64,000 nt of DNA from Muscardinus avellanarius (Eukaryota; Chordata; Mammalia; Rodentia; Gliridae). The DNA lies in contig OY726565.1 of NCBI GenBank assembly GCA_963383645.1, positions 34,632,529-34,696,528 of the forward strand. The letters are read 5' to 3'. The position numbers and the translations under genes were made by a program. The first letter of the stretch is position 1. Every line of letters begins with the position of its first letter. Below are positions 21,590 to 34,974 of this stretch, piece by piece. The notes below the pieces were generated by a model. It did not search any database, was not told the origin of the DNA, and saw only the letters and a program-made list of their open reading frames with translations.

Positions 21590-21740
21590 TTTGGTACTAG
21601 AAATTGAATCCAGGGGTGTCTCCAGCCCTATTTTATTTTAAAACAGGGTCTTGATAAAGTTACTGCACTCTAACCTTGAATTTGTAATCCTCTTGTCTCA
21701 GCCTTCCAAAGTATCGGGATTATAAGTATGTTCCACCAGT
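21590..21740 (-). mobile_element. B1-dID SINE, antisense, shortened
   Basis: TTTTTGGTACTAGAAATTGAATCC start. The tail lacks about 20 bp and the head decays at ATAAGTATGTTCCACCA. Confidence 0.85.
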
Positions 21741-21969
21741 ACAAATTTGTTCCTGATATATGGCCCTAATTCTACATTTTTACATAACTGGGTAAATAAG
21801 AACTAACTTGTCATTTAACTTTTTTTGGAAATACAAGTTCAACACAGATTGGTTTTCTGTTAACTTTTTTTTTAAATATGACTATTTTAAAATTCATCTT
21901 AAAAGAAGACTTGGAAAAACTAACTTCTACTTGGATTGACAATAATCACTGGGTTGATAATCACATAAG

Positions 21970-22335
21970 ACATCTGATATAATGGCTACTATTTACTAAG
22001 TGACAGCTATGAGCTAGGAAGGCATTGCTAAGATGGTCTTATATGTATAAACTCTGATCTTAGTAATATACACTGCAAGTTAGGTATTTTAAGCCTCATT
22101 TTACCTGTAAGAAAAAGAAAAATTTAAAGAGATTAAAATACTTTGCCGATTTTACATATTTGTTTAGCAAATATTTGAGAGCATGCCTGGTTATGAGCCC
22201 TTATATTCTGCAGTGTTGAAAAAACAACTGTGAACAAGACAGACAAGGTCCCTGTTCTCAACAAGTTTACGCCAGCAGAAAGGCCCGGATTTGAACATGG
22301 TAGTCCTGGACTCAAGCTCTTACTCTTAGCTTCAC
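21970..22335 (+). mobile_element. MIR SINE interrupted by an L2-like segment
   Basis: 21970-22150 follows the MIR order (TATTTACTAAGTGACAGCTATGAG, CCTCATTTTACCTGTAAGA) and 22262-22335 the MIR end (GGCCCGGATTTGAACATGG). Between them (about 22150-22262) lies AACAAGACAGACAAGGTCCC, an L2-type phrase. Both are ancient mammalian repeats. Confidence 0.6.
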
Positions 22336-23111
22336 AGTAATTTAAATATAGACCTAATCTGAAAAGCCCTACTGTAGAAGAGAGTCTAGTTCATATGCTT
22401 TTATTTTTGTCATAAAAATATTTTCAAAACTATGTATTATCATTCTTCTTATTAATGTGATAAAACTGTTGGTCTGTATCTTGTCAAAATGTTCTCTGGA
22501 CCAAGTAAGAAAAATATTAGGTGTTTTGGGAGAGATAGTCCTCTATGAATCTCATCTTTCTACACGTTTTGCTAGGTGTGGCAAGAATGCAAGATTAACT
22601 ACTCTACCTGAGCCATTTCTCAGAACTAGGTTGGCAGTGAGCATCTTTGAGTGATGAGGTAAGTCTCCTTTCAGGACAAAGAGGTTTGTCTGTTCATGAT
22701 TAAAGGCAGTAAAACTCCCTAGCTCAGTATTCCTCAGAACAATGAAGACCCACTATGTATATGTAGCCATATTGTGCATGGCCACACTGTACTGCTCCCA
22801 TGGAATCTGGGACAAGCAGAGCCAATGAAAATGTGCTGATGCTCATGCTCCTTGCTGTGCCATGAAAAACAGTCCTGTTTCTATCCCAGAGTCTCCAGCA
22901 TCAGGAGGACACACTACTTTGTAAACAGGGTAAAATTAAATCTCAGACCTGACACGATGCATATGCATACTCATCATGAGTTGTAGAGAAGTACTAGATT
23001 TGATGAGATGTACAAATTCTTTAAATTTTCATTTGCTGAAGCCTAGTTTTTACATAAAAATTTGTTTCATACAAAAACACAAATGAAAAATGTTAGCTTA
23101 AAATCTTTAAG
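22336..23111. other. 3' flank of IRAK1BP1; possible long 3'UTR
   Basis: Downstream of the stop codon on the minus strand. The plus-strand TTTATT near 22398 would be an AATAAA signal in gene orientation. The true 3' end cannot be fixed from sequence alone. Confidence 0.4.
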
Positions 23112-23341
23112 AGCCAGGCATGGTGGTGCACACCTGTTAACCCAGTATTTGGGAGACTGAGATTGGAGGATTTCAGGTTCAAGGACAGCCTCAGCCAGAA
23201 GTGAGACCCTCATTAACCTAGTGAGACCCTGTTTCAAAAATAAAATAAATAAAATAAATTAAAAAATAGGATTGAGGGTGTAGCTCAGAGATGGAGTGCC
23301 CTTGGGTTCCATCCCGAGTACCACACATACAAAAAAAAAAT
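23112..23341 (+). mobile_element. B1-dID SINE
   Basis: AGCCAGGCATGGTGGTGCAC head, GAGGGTGTAGCTCAGAGATGG tail, CATAC(A)n end. It lies antisense to IRAK1BP1, about 300 bp past its stop codon. Confidence 0.93.
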
Positions 23342-23637
23342 GAAGAATTAAATAAAATTCTCAGTATTTTTTCCTATATTGAAAAGATTTTACATGTACT
23401 TGTATGGATTCTCAGTATATAAAAGTGCACATAATACATTTCCTCAGTATTTCCCAGAGTCAGTTTTTGAAAACTGAAAGAGAATGCATTCTATAGGACT
23501 TTATGCAAGGACTAAATAATTTTGCAGATAAACAGTTTATCTATTGTATAATATACATATTTGGAAAAAAGGAAACATTATTAAAAAAGTATAAAAATAG
23601 ATAAAAGATACAAATACAATATATTTTGGTTGAAATT

Positions 23638-23908
23638 TTAGAGATGCTTTTTTTTCTTCTCTTTCCCCTTTACCTCAAAAGTTATAAAAACTTTCGAAGC
23701 AGCATGTATTGTTGCATCTTTGATTTTCTGTTGTACAGTTAATAAACTTGAGAGTCTGGATGATGGGTGATCGTCTATTTGGCCTTCCCATTCTTTTGCT
23801 TCTTCTTCCTTGATTAGTAAAGGTTTTCCTAGGGTTTGGCCGACAAGGTGACAAACTTCTTGAGCTTTGCGCCATGCATTTTCAACAGCAACAAGACAGG
23901 CCTGCCTT
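23638..23908 (-). CDS. IRAK1BP1: IRAK1BP1 exon 4 (terminal coding exon)
   Basis: The acceptor TTTTTAAG lies at 23909-23916. The first base completes an Arg codon split after exon 3. 89 further codons and TAA (23638-23640). Encodes the tail of the SIMPL domain, the acidic EEEAKEWEGQIDD segment and the lysine-rich end. Confidence 0.96.
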
Positions 23909-26836
23909 CTTAAAAATTAAATGCAGAGATTATTAGTATGACATTTCAATTAGTTCCAGGGCTGAAGAGCTTTGTAAAAATAATTCATAATTTAGTCAAA
24001 GGAGTGCTTACACTTACCGAAGATTCTCAACAGAACTTGGAGTATGATAGAACTGGGGTGGGCTGATGACAACAGAGCTATCTAGCTTTTCAACAAGAAA
24101 GTTACATATATTTTGCATTTTTCCAAATTCTGTAAATGTAATGCAGACCTGTAAATAAAATGATACTTGATATTATTTTCATGCCTGATCTATTGTTTCA
24201 AAATTTGCTCTAAATGTGAGTAAAAATTAAAGTCAGATTGATTACAAGGTTCATTAATAATATGTGACATATAACAAAGCCTATTTGATAACAACTAAAT
24301 TGTTTTTCTACTGAAGACTTTGCTTATGAAATGTGCAATTTATCTAATGCTGATTTGAAAACTTTAAAATTTATTTCAAAGTATTTTAAAACATGTTCAG
24401 ATTTAATTTTTATAAAATTGGAGGATTTCTCCTTCAGCCTTATTCTTTAGCTAAATTCTAACTATGATAACTTTTTTCATGACTCCTTAATCTATACCCT
24501 TAGGTTCTAGATTAGCAGCAATTAATGTCACACTTTGCTATTGTCACTGAGTTATTCTTCTTCCAATAGTTATTTTGGAGACTAAACCTCTTCTTCTAAA
24601 GAGTCCTTATGCCATCTAAATGTATAAAATAAGAAAGTACAAGTAGTACTAGTAGTAAAGAGAGAGAGAAGAGTACAAGAACCTCACCTTTCATAATGCA
24701 CAACTGTGGGAAACTGTTCTAAGTCTAAAAAGGATTAGTTAAAGGACTGATGAGCTTCTTGCTGGCCTTGGCAGAAGGCTGCTGTCTTTCTTGAGGGAAA
24801 TGAAGGTAGTGAGCTCGAAGCATCTCTGCTCTCTAAGCAATTTCATTCTGTTCTGTAATTGTTTCAGCTTGCTTTGCTGAAGGACAGAAGACCACTCTAA
24901 GGAGAAAGCTGAAGGCAATGATCTCTGAGACTCCTCCCAAACTGCCAGACAAAAACTTACCTTCTAAGACATTCCTGACATAATGTCCTACTTCTATAGA
25001 TAGAGACAGACAAGAACTTGATGACCTAATCATAACCTCAAAAAACAAAATAAAAGGAAGAGCTAACTTTCATTTAGAGTTTGATTCTCTTACCTTCTCT
25101 CCTCTCCTTCTTGTAGACCAGAAAAAAATAAAGTCTCAAGAGCATTTTTTCATCGCATTGTCCTGAGCACTGCTGAGCTCAGCAAAGAACAGCTGCTTTC
25201 ATCATAAATATCATCCATTAAAGACTAATCTTCCCTCTGGTTTAAATACTAAGTATTGTTCAGAGCAATAGGCAAGAAAGCAAAGATTCAATTCATCACC
25301 TTAAACTGCAGTAGACTGGGACACTCCAAAGTAAGACATTTCTTAAAGTGAATTCGTCTCTAGTTTCTATTAATCTTGCATTCTTCTTTCAAAGACTAAT
25401 TTCTTGAGGAAGAGCCCATTCTGCTTCCATTTCATTACTAATTTTTGCTCTTTTCCTAAATCTCTTATTGCTTTTTTTAAAATGGTGAATTTAGCCGGGC
25501 ATGGTGGCGCCCACTTGTAATCCCAGCATTCGGGAGGCCGAGACTGGAGGATCGCGGTTCGCGGACAGCCTTAGCTACTTAGGCCCTCTGCAACTCAGTG
25601 AGACCCTGTTTCAAAATAAAGAATAAAAAATTGGGCAGGGGGTGTAGCTCAGAGGTCAAATGCCTCCAGGTTCCATCCCCAGACCCTCAAAAAAAAAAAA
25701 AGATGGTGAACTTGGATATGTATTTTTATAATGTGCTTTCATTGGTGCATTATAGTCTCATACCATAATGCAAATCATGTTGACAATGACATACATGAAC
25801 ACAGCACTTGGTTATATTTGCTACTCCAAGAAAGTATATGAAGTTACCATTGATGATCTCATCCTCCCTAATATTTTCCCGTTCATGCTGCCAATACTTT
25901 ATTTCTGTCTATCCCCATCTTCCACATTTCTAACTCCTCTGCTCCAAGGTAGTCTTCTCCATTTTCTTTAGTTTCTACTCATCCTTAGTATTTGAATTTC
26001 TATGATCCTTGTGGACATCTTCTAATAGTTTATTTTTAGCTTTATAATTTCATAACATGGAAAATTTTAAATGTTTACAGAAGTAGAGTTAACTATATAA
26101 TAAATCCCCAGACATCAGTTACCTGGCTTTAAAAATTAAAACCTTAAGACACTTTATCTTTTTACTTTACATATACTACACATACTACACTTTTAGCATA
26201 AAGTCCTATTACTTTGTTTGCGTGTTGGGGGTACTGGGGATTGAACAAAGGGCATTCTACCTCTGAGGTATACCTTCAGCTCCATTTTATTTTTTATTTT
26301 AAAACAGGGTATTGCTAAGTTGCTGAAGGCCTTGATATAAGTTGCTGGGGCTGGCTGAAACTGCAGTTCTCCTATCTTAGCCTATCAAGTATTGGGACTA
26401 CAGACAAATACCACCATACCCAGCTAGAATTTCATGTATAATGCTAAATAGAAGTCATGAGTAGCTATCTTCATCTATTACCTAGGTATTCAGTATTTCA
26501 CCATTAAGTATGGTAGTTGTAGGTTTTTCACAGATGCCCCTTTATCTGTTTGAGGCAAGTCCTTACTGTTTCTAGTTTGCTGAGAATTATTATTAGGAAC
26601 AGATAATAGATTTTTAAATGCTTCTTCTGAATCTACAAGATGGTATTAAAATTTTTCTTTCTTGCCGGGCGTGGTGGCACATGCTTGTAATCCCCGCGCT
26701 TGGGAGGTGGAAACAGGAGGATTGCGCAGGTTCGAAGCCAGCCGCGCTGGCGTAAGAGACCCTGTTTCAAAAATATAAAATAGGTCTGGGAGTGTAGCCC
26801 AGAGGTAGAAGGGCTTCCAGGAACCCCAGTACCACC

Positions 26837-26869
<33 letters not shown>

Positions 26870-29800
26870 TCTTAAAGAAAAAATACAGCGATTCAGATTG
26901 ACCCAATTTTGAATGTTAAACCCATCTCTCTCATGTCTGAGATAAACCACACGACCATTAAGCAGTACCCTGTATATAACTAGATTTGGTAAAACTATGT
27001 TTATAATTTTTTCACATGTTTATGATTGGAAATTGTCTGTCGTTTTCTTTGTATGTTTTCTTTTCTGGCTTTGTTATTTCCTGGCCCCAAAGAATGAGCT
27101 AATAAGTATTTCTTCCTTTCTGATTTTCTGGAAAAGTTTGTATAAAATTGGTATAATTTCTTCCTTAAATTTATCTATTTTCCAATTTCCTTTCTAATTA
27201 CTTTTTTCACTGATGGGTTATTAAAAAGTATGTTATGCTGGGTTTGGTGGTGCATACTTGTAATCCCAGCGCTTGAGAGACTGAGACAGGAGGATTGCAC
27301 AGGTTCGAAGCCAGCCTCAGCTACTTAGTAAGGCTCTCAGCAACTTAGTGAGACCCTGTTTCCAAATAAAGTATAAAATAGGTCTGGGAGTATAGCCTGG
27401 AGGTAGAAAAGCCCTGTGTTCCACCCCCAGTACCACCAAAAACAAACAAAAAAACAAAAAAACCCCCACAAAAGTGTGTTAGATTCCAAAGATTTATAAA
27501 GAATTCCCCTCAAATCTTTCTGTTATCGATTCTTAATTCTACTGTGGTCAAATAACTCATATTGTAGATTCAAATACTTTAAATTTATTGATAGTTGCTT
27601 TGATACAAAATATAGACTGTTTTGAAAAACGCTCTATGTGCACTTGAAAGGAAAGTATAGGTTGCTGTTTTTGGAGTGAGTGTTTTATAAATGTCCATCA
27701 GGTTAAGCTAGGCATGGTGGTACACAACTGTAACCCCAAGACTTGGGAGGCTGAGACAGGAGAATTGCAAGTTTGAAGATAGCCTGAGAAATTTAGAGAG
27801 CTTCTCTAGCAAGATTGTGTTTCAAAACAAAACAGAAGAAAATAAACAAAACAACGAAAGGGCTGAGAGTGTATCTCAGAGGGAGTACACCACTGGGTAT
27901 GTTCAATGTTCATTTGTCCATATACATAAATGCTGAGCAGGTAAAACTAGTTGATAGTATTATTCAAAGCTTTTGTATTATTAAAATTTTTTATACTCAT
28001 ACTGATTTTTATATTTTATTAGTTAAAAGGGGACACTGAATCCTTTCAAAAATTTATAGAATTATTAATTTCTTGCAGTTCTATCATTTTTGTGTTAAGT
28101 ATTTTGAAACTTTGATATAATAAGTGCTTAGGATTATGTCTTCTTGATTAACCCTTTTATTATTATCAAGTGATCTTTTTTATCTGTAGTTATATTCTTT
28201 GCTCTGAATCTACTTTTTCTGATATTATTATTTCTACTCTAGCTTTTTTAGATTTATGTTAGCACTTTTAACAAATTTGTGTCTTCATATTTAGAATATA
28301 CTTCCCTCAGACAGCATATAGGTATTGACTTTTTTATATAATCTATAATATCTGTTATTTAGTGAAGATATTTAGACCATTTTCTTTTTGTGTGTGTTTG
28401 TGTATAACTGCGGATAGAAGTCAGAGCATTCTAACTCCAAGATATACCCCAGAACCTATTTTTTATTCTCTATTTTGAAACACGGTTTTACTAAATTGAA
28501 GATGGCCTAAGTTTCTGAGGCTGGCCACAATCCTGCAATTCTTTTGTCTCAGCCTCCCAAGTACTGGGATTACAAGTGGACACCAGCACACAGGGCTGAC
28601 CATTTACATTTAATGTGATTACTGATATGGGTACATTTAAATCTGTGGTCTTTCTATTTATATTTGTCTCTGCTTTCCTTTTTCTCACTTTGTTTTCTTT
28701 AGGATTGAGTGTATTTTTATTATTCTATCTTCCTTTATTGGCTATTAACTACAATGTTGTTATTTTAGTGTTTGTTTTAGAGTTTATAGAATACATGTTT
28801 AATTTACCACAATCTATTTTCAAAAGATATATCATTTCACATATAAAAACCCAACAATATTGTACTTAGATTTTTTTTCCTTTCTGACTTTCATGCTATT
28901 GCTATTATGTTTTAATTTTATATGCAGTAGTCCATACTTATTTATATGCTTACATATATACAGTTCTTACTTATACATTTATACATATATATGAGTATAT
29001 TATATAATCAGCTTAAAAACTGTTTAATTGGTCTTTGTTTTTGTATATTTGCTGGAGATAGAATTCTAGATTTACTGTTGAGTTTTTCCTCTTTTTTTTT
29101 TTTTTTGCAGGTCTGGGGATGGAACCCAGGGCATGAGCTACACCCCCTGCCCTATTTTTTAATTCTTTATTTTGAACATGGTCTCACTAAGTTGCAGAAG
29201 GCCTCACTAAGTAGCTGAGGTTCTCCGTGATCTGCAATACTCCAGCCTCAACCTCCCAAATGCTGGGATTACAAGCGTGTGCCACCACTCCCGGCAAGTT
29301 TTTCCTTTTAATACTTAAAAGATGTTGATCCACTATTTCTTCCCTTGTATTATTTTCAACAAGAAATGTATTGTCTTATTTTTGTTCCTTGGTATATAAT
29401 ATTTCCCCCATCTCACTGTTTAAGATTTATCATTGATTGGTTTTGAACAATATGATTATAATGTAAATTGGTATTTTTTTTCTTGTGCTTAGGATTAGTT
29501 GCACTTTTTGAATCTGTGGTTTTATACTTTTTATCAGGTTTGGAAATCTTTTGGTTCTTATGTCTCCAACCATTGTCTTGTTCCCTGCTCTCCTCTCCAT
29601 TGGAACTTTAATTAAATGTATACAAGGCTACTTGAAGTTGTCTGACAGTCCACTGATTCATTTTTATCTCTTTTCTTACTGTGCCTTATTTTGGATGTTC
29701 ATATCGCTATGTCTTCATATTCACTAAAGTGTGTCTTGTGTAACATCTAATTTCCTATTAGGTGTATTTTTCATTTCACACACTGCAGTTTTCATCTTTG

Positions 29801-32800
29801 AAAATTTAATTTTTTTATATATTTCCTGTCTCTAATTAACTTTTAAGCCAATGAAACACAGATCTAATAACTTTTAATGGCCTTGTCTATCAATTCTAAC
29901 ATCTGTATCAGTTCAAGGGTGCTTTAAATTTATTTTTCTCATTGTTTTCTCCTTTTTATTTCTTTGCAGGCTAGACATATAGATAAAATATATTGAATAA
30001 AAATTTATAGATATATATATATATAATATCCTACAGTTCATTTTCAAACAGGATTAAAAAGCAAGATGAGAGAAATATGATTTAAAAGCAGCATATGAGA
30101 AAGTCTGTAATTCCTGATTATGGCTCTAAAATGAAATGAAGAAAAATGTGATGCAAATACCAAAGAGCTAATTAAGTCTTCCGTGTGTTATTAGGAGAAA
30201 AGATTCCAGAATAAGGACAGTAATCATCTTTCTCTAATATGGACTCATCAAACATGAGCAGGACTCTATGGCTGTAGATGCTTTAGGAGGAAACTGGCTA
30301 ACTAAAGAGTTTGTCATATTAAAAAAAAAAGGCTAAAGAAACTGAAGTCATACCTCTGAAAAAGAAAAAAATAGCACCTAATCTTAGTCCAGGTCTTTTA
30401 ACAGTCCATGGAAATAAGGTATATGTTATACATTAGTTTTAGTGTTTACTATATCCATAACCATAAAGCTACACACTGTTCTTAATATATAGGTTGATGC
30501 ACTTTGAATCCTGTTATTCCACTATTCTGGTCTCTACTGACTACTGGTGCTGATCTAAAGCAATCATGTACTGGACTATATGATGGAATGTGACTTCTGG
30601 TTGCCAAGGATCCCTATACAAAATATAATCAGAGCTTCTTTTAAGAAATATGACTATAAAAACATTAAAAAGACAAGTTAAAAAGAAGGAAAGAAGAGTG
30701 GAGTTTAGCCAAATCCTCATTTAGCCATGTCTTAAAATAAGCAGCTTTAATGTATTCTTTCTGTACCTAGAAGCTCAGTCCTTAAAACAACTCAGTGGTC
30801 TGAAAAACATTTTTCAGAAAGCCTGGCTGTACAGTTCTAGGACTATTTCATTTTCCTTGGTGTACCCTCATGATAAAACTCCTTAATGAAGATAACCTGC
30901 TACTATGTATGCTCATTACAATATGAAGTCCTAATAGGTAATAACTACTGGAGGAGTGCTATAACATACTCTCAACTTTAACTGCTTTAATTTGGAATTT
31001 TACCTGACTGTTCTTTATCCTGTTTTAAAAGGTATTTTTCAATTCCCAGTAGTACAAAATAACTTTTGCCAAATGGACCCCTAAAATTATAATTTTAAAT
31101 TTCCTTAAGAAAGTTAAATTTTAAATGGAGAAATAACAAAATGGCTAAAGTAAGCATTGGGGCAACAAATAATATTGTTGAAAGTACTACCTTAAGCCGG
31201 GTGTGGTTGTGCATGTTTGTAATCCTAGTACTTGGGAGACTGAGACAGGAGGATCACAGGTTTGAGGACAGCCTCAGCTACTTAGTGAGGCCCTCTTAGT
31301 GAGATCTTGTTTTTAAATAACAAATAAAAAGTAGAGCTGGGGATGCAGAATGCCCTGGATTCCATCCCCAGTACTAGGGGGGGGGGGGAGGGAAAAAAAA
31401 AAAAACTACTACCTCAAGGGATAGGAAGCCAGTATACCATTTTTCATTCTAATTCTTGTGATATGACCTTTAAAAAGTCTAGGTCTAAATAACCTACACT
31501 TAGTATTGAAATCAGAAAAATATGATACACTATCTGTCTGAAGACTGGACCAGGTGATTTCCTGAGGAATTTTCTATTTATAAAGACAAAGTCTTTCACT
31601 AGATAAACAAGATTATATCCTAACCCCACTCTTTCTTATTTCCTGTGATAACAAGGTAATCATGGACTAAGCACATACCCCAAAATGTTTATGGTTATAA
31701 TCAGATAACAATCTATAACTTAACCAGAAACAGAACATTTTGATTTCGTAAAAAGCATCCTGATCAAATCTTTAAAGATAAGTAAAATGTACCAGCAGTT
31801 GAGAACCTAAATGTTATCTTTCATCAAGTGTACTGAAAATAGTTTCTCTCTTTTGTTTTTACCTTGTGGTATTAGGGACTGAACCCAGAGCTTTGCTCAT
31901 ACTAGACAAGTTCTATACCACTGAGCTATATCCCTATCTCCTACTTTTTAATTTGTATAAAGGTTGTCTTTTTTTGTGTGTGGTACTGGGGACTGAAATC
32001 AGTGGCATTCTACCTCTAAGACAGACCCCCAACCCTATTTTATTTTTTACTCTCAAACAGGGTCTTACTAAGTTATGGAGGGACTCATTAAATAAGTGAG
32101 GTTTACCTCGAGCCTGCAATCCTACTGTCTCAACCTCTCAAATACTGGGATTACTAGCATGTACCACCACACCCGGCTGGTTAAGTGGTTTTTATTTTAA
32201 AATAATACTTATCAAAACACTGTGAAATCACATTGTGGAATAAGAGAATATTAGAAAGTGTTTTAATCCTTTATGTCATGACTTTATTCATTTCTCTATG
32301 AGAAATAAATTTTTCTCCTGTAGTGTTTCTAGCTCACTTAGGCAATAATTTGACTAAAAGTTTATTTAGATGGCATTTAACTGCTACTTCTCTGTTGCTA
32401 TTTTATTCCATTTTAAACAATTTCTCTTAAACAAATCTCATTAAATTTATTTTAAAAGATTACCAGATATTTAATATCAAAAATGATTTTGGAAAAAAGT
32501 CTTTTATTGATATTATGAGAAGTATTTCTCTGGTACATTTCAGTTCAAGAATAAATTAAGTCACAAGCTGTCTCCACAAAATCATAGCATTTCCAACTAC
32601 TTGTTAAGCACATACCTCTGCTTCCATGTGATAAGCATTTTCCACTCTTTTAAAATCCTTTGTCACTGTTACATTTTCTGCCTGAAACACAAAGTACAAA
32701 AAGGCGATTACTAAATGTTTGGCTAGTAAATGAAATTACTCTAAAACAAAATTAGAAACATGAACTTATTAAAATCAGGAAGACATATGTGTGCATATAA

Positions 32801-34666
32801 AAATACTCTGCTTTGCCTGATGTTTTACAACACTCCTAAAAGTGCCATAAAAATTAGAAACCTATAAATATTTGCTTAAAATTTGATAACTAACACTCTA
32901 TTTGTAGAAACTCAGTATGAACATAGAGTAAAATATATATGTACACAATGAATTGCTGTATATACAGAATATTTAATGTGAGAGGAGTGTCAGCTTTAAA
33001 AATATTTAATTTATAAATAATTTAATACAAGTTTACTAAATACTCATTGGGTGTACTTTTGGGTAAGTTACTCTTTTTCTTTTTTCTTTTTTTTTTTTGG
33101 TGGTACTGGGAATAGAACCCAGGGGCTTTCTACCTCTAGGCTACACTTCCAGGCCTATTTTAAAATATTTCCTATTTGGAAACAGGGTCTCACTAAGTTG
33201 CTGAGGGCCTCACCAAGTAGGTGAGGCTGGCTTCGAACCTGTGCGATCCTCCGGTCTTAGTCTCCCAAGCACAGGGATTACAAGTGTGCACCACCATGCC
33301 TGGCTTACTCAATTTTTTGAGCCTTAGTTTTTACATTTCTAAATCAAATTAGTATCATGTACAGAATTATTATGAGGATTTAAAGAGAAGCTGTGTATAA
33401 AGTATTTGACAAAGTTACTTAGCAAATGTAGATACTAATATTAGTGTTTCTGAAACACTAGACTTGGGCCAGTTTGATCTTAAAAAAGTACTCAATGCTT
33501 TTTGATTCTTTAGGTAAATACAGAGTACATTACTCTTATGAAAAAGTTAAATTTCTTTTTTTTTGTGGTAGTGAGGATTGAATCCAGAGGCACTCTATCT
33601 CTGGGACACACTCCCCAGCCATTAAATATTTTTTTTCAGTGGTTTTTTTTTTTTTTTTTTTTGGTGGTACTGGGGTTCCTAGAAGCCCTTCTACCTCCGG
33701 GCTACATTCCCAGACCTATTTTTACATTTTCTTTTTTTTTATTTGGGAACAGAGTCTCCTAAGCCAGCTCGCGCGGCTGGCTTCAAACTTGCGCGATCCT
33801 CCTGTCTCTGCCTCCCAAGCGTGGGGATTACAAGCGTGTGCCATCATGCCCGGCTTTTTCAGTTTTAAAACAGGGTCTTGCTAAGTAACTAGGGCTGATT
33901 TGGAACCTGTGATCCTCCAGTCTCAGCTTCCTAAGTCCTGGGATTACTAGTGTGCACCACCATACCTAGCTTAAATTTCTTGTGTACTTTTCAAAAGCAT
34001 TTTCAAATTCAATGAAATGAACTCTTCAGCTATTCTTATCCTTGGGGATAGGCAAGACATATTTTGCAAATTTTTGTATCTTTCAAATTATGTGTTAAAA
34101 TGCATAATGATTATACTAAATAATTGAGAGTTGTAAGGACTATGGTTGCAGCTAAAGCTTAAGGTATAACTAATTACAAGCAGTTTATGTTATCTAGAAA
34201 AATTCTGAAAAGCTTTAATCTGGGCATTTGAACTCAAGTTCCAATTATAGTTCTAATGCCTGCTACTGCCATAAAAATATCAATACAATTTTTCAAATTA
34301 AAAGAGCAATATTTGTTCATTGTACAAAACTTAAGAGTACAGATAAGCATAAAAATACTGAATATATAATTTATAACCAGCTCTTTTCACTTAACATTTA
34401 ACTTTTCTATCATTTATTATTATTGGTATTATTATTATTATTATTATTTTTGCAGTGCTAGGACATTAACCCAGAATAGGCAGGCACTTTTCTAAGCTAC
34501 ATCCTCAAACCCTTAATATTCTTTTATGACATGTAAATATATTTTAGTAACATTTTTATATGTTTCATCTTCATTTTTCCCCTACTTCATTTAATAAAAT
34601 ACATATAAAACTTCTGATTTAAAAACTTTTTTTATATAAGTAGTTTTAAGAAAGGTAGCTAGAAAA

Positions 34667-34710
<44 letters not shown>

Positions 34711-34931
34711 GTGGGTCTGGGGTTGGAACCCAGACGCATTCGACCTCCGAGCTACACCCCATGTCCTATTTTTTATTCTTTATTTTGATACAGGGTCTCA
34801 CTAAGTTGCAGAGGGCCTAAGTAGCTGAGGCTGTCTGCGAATCGGGATCTTCCAGTCTCAGCCTCCCAAATGTTGGGATTACAAGCCTGTGCTACCATGC
34901 CCAGTTCTCTTATTTTTAATGGTGTAATTTA

Positions 34932-34974
<43 letters not shown>

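Larger units (their letters stand above)
26427..30010 (-). mobile_element. Ancient L1 relic, about 2.5 kb after removing inserted SINEs
   Basis: The T-rich plus strand matches the complement of old mammalian L1 in order. It starts in ORF2 (TTTCACCATTAAGTATGGTAG, AGAATGAGCTAATAAGTATTTC, TTCTACTGTGGTCAAATAAC), continues toward the 5' side (CATTTACATTTAATGTGATTAC, GGAGATAGAATTCTAGATTTAC) and ends near TTCTAACATCTGTATCAG. Five B1-dID copies interrupt it. It lies on the same strand as IRAK1BP1. Confidence 0.8.
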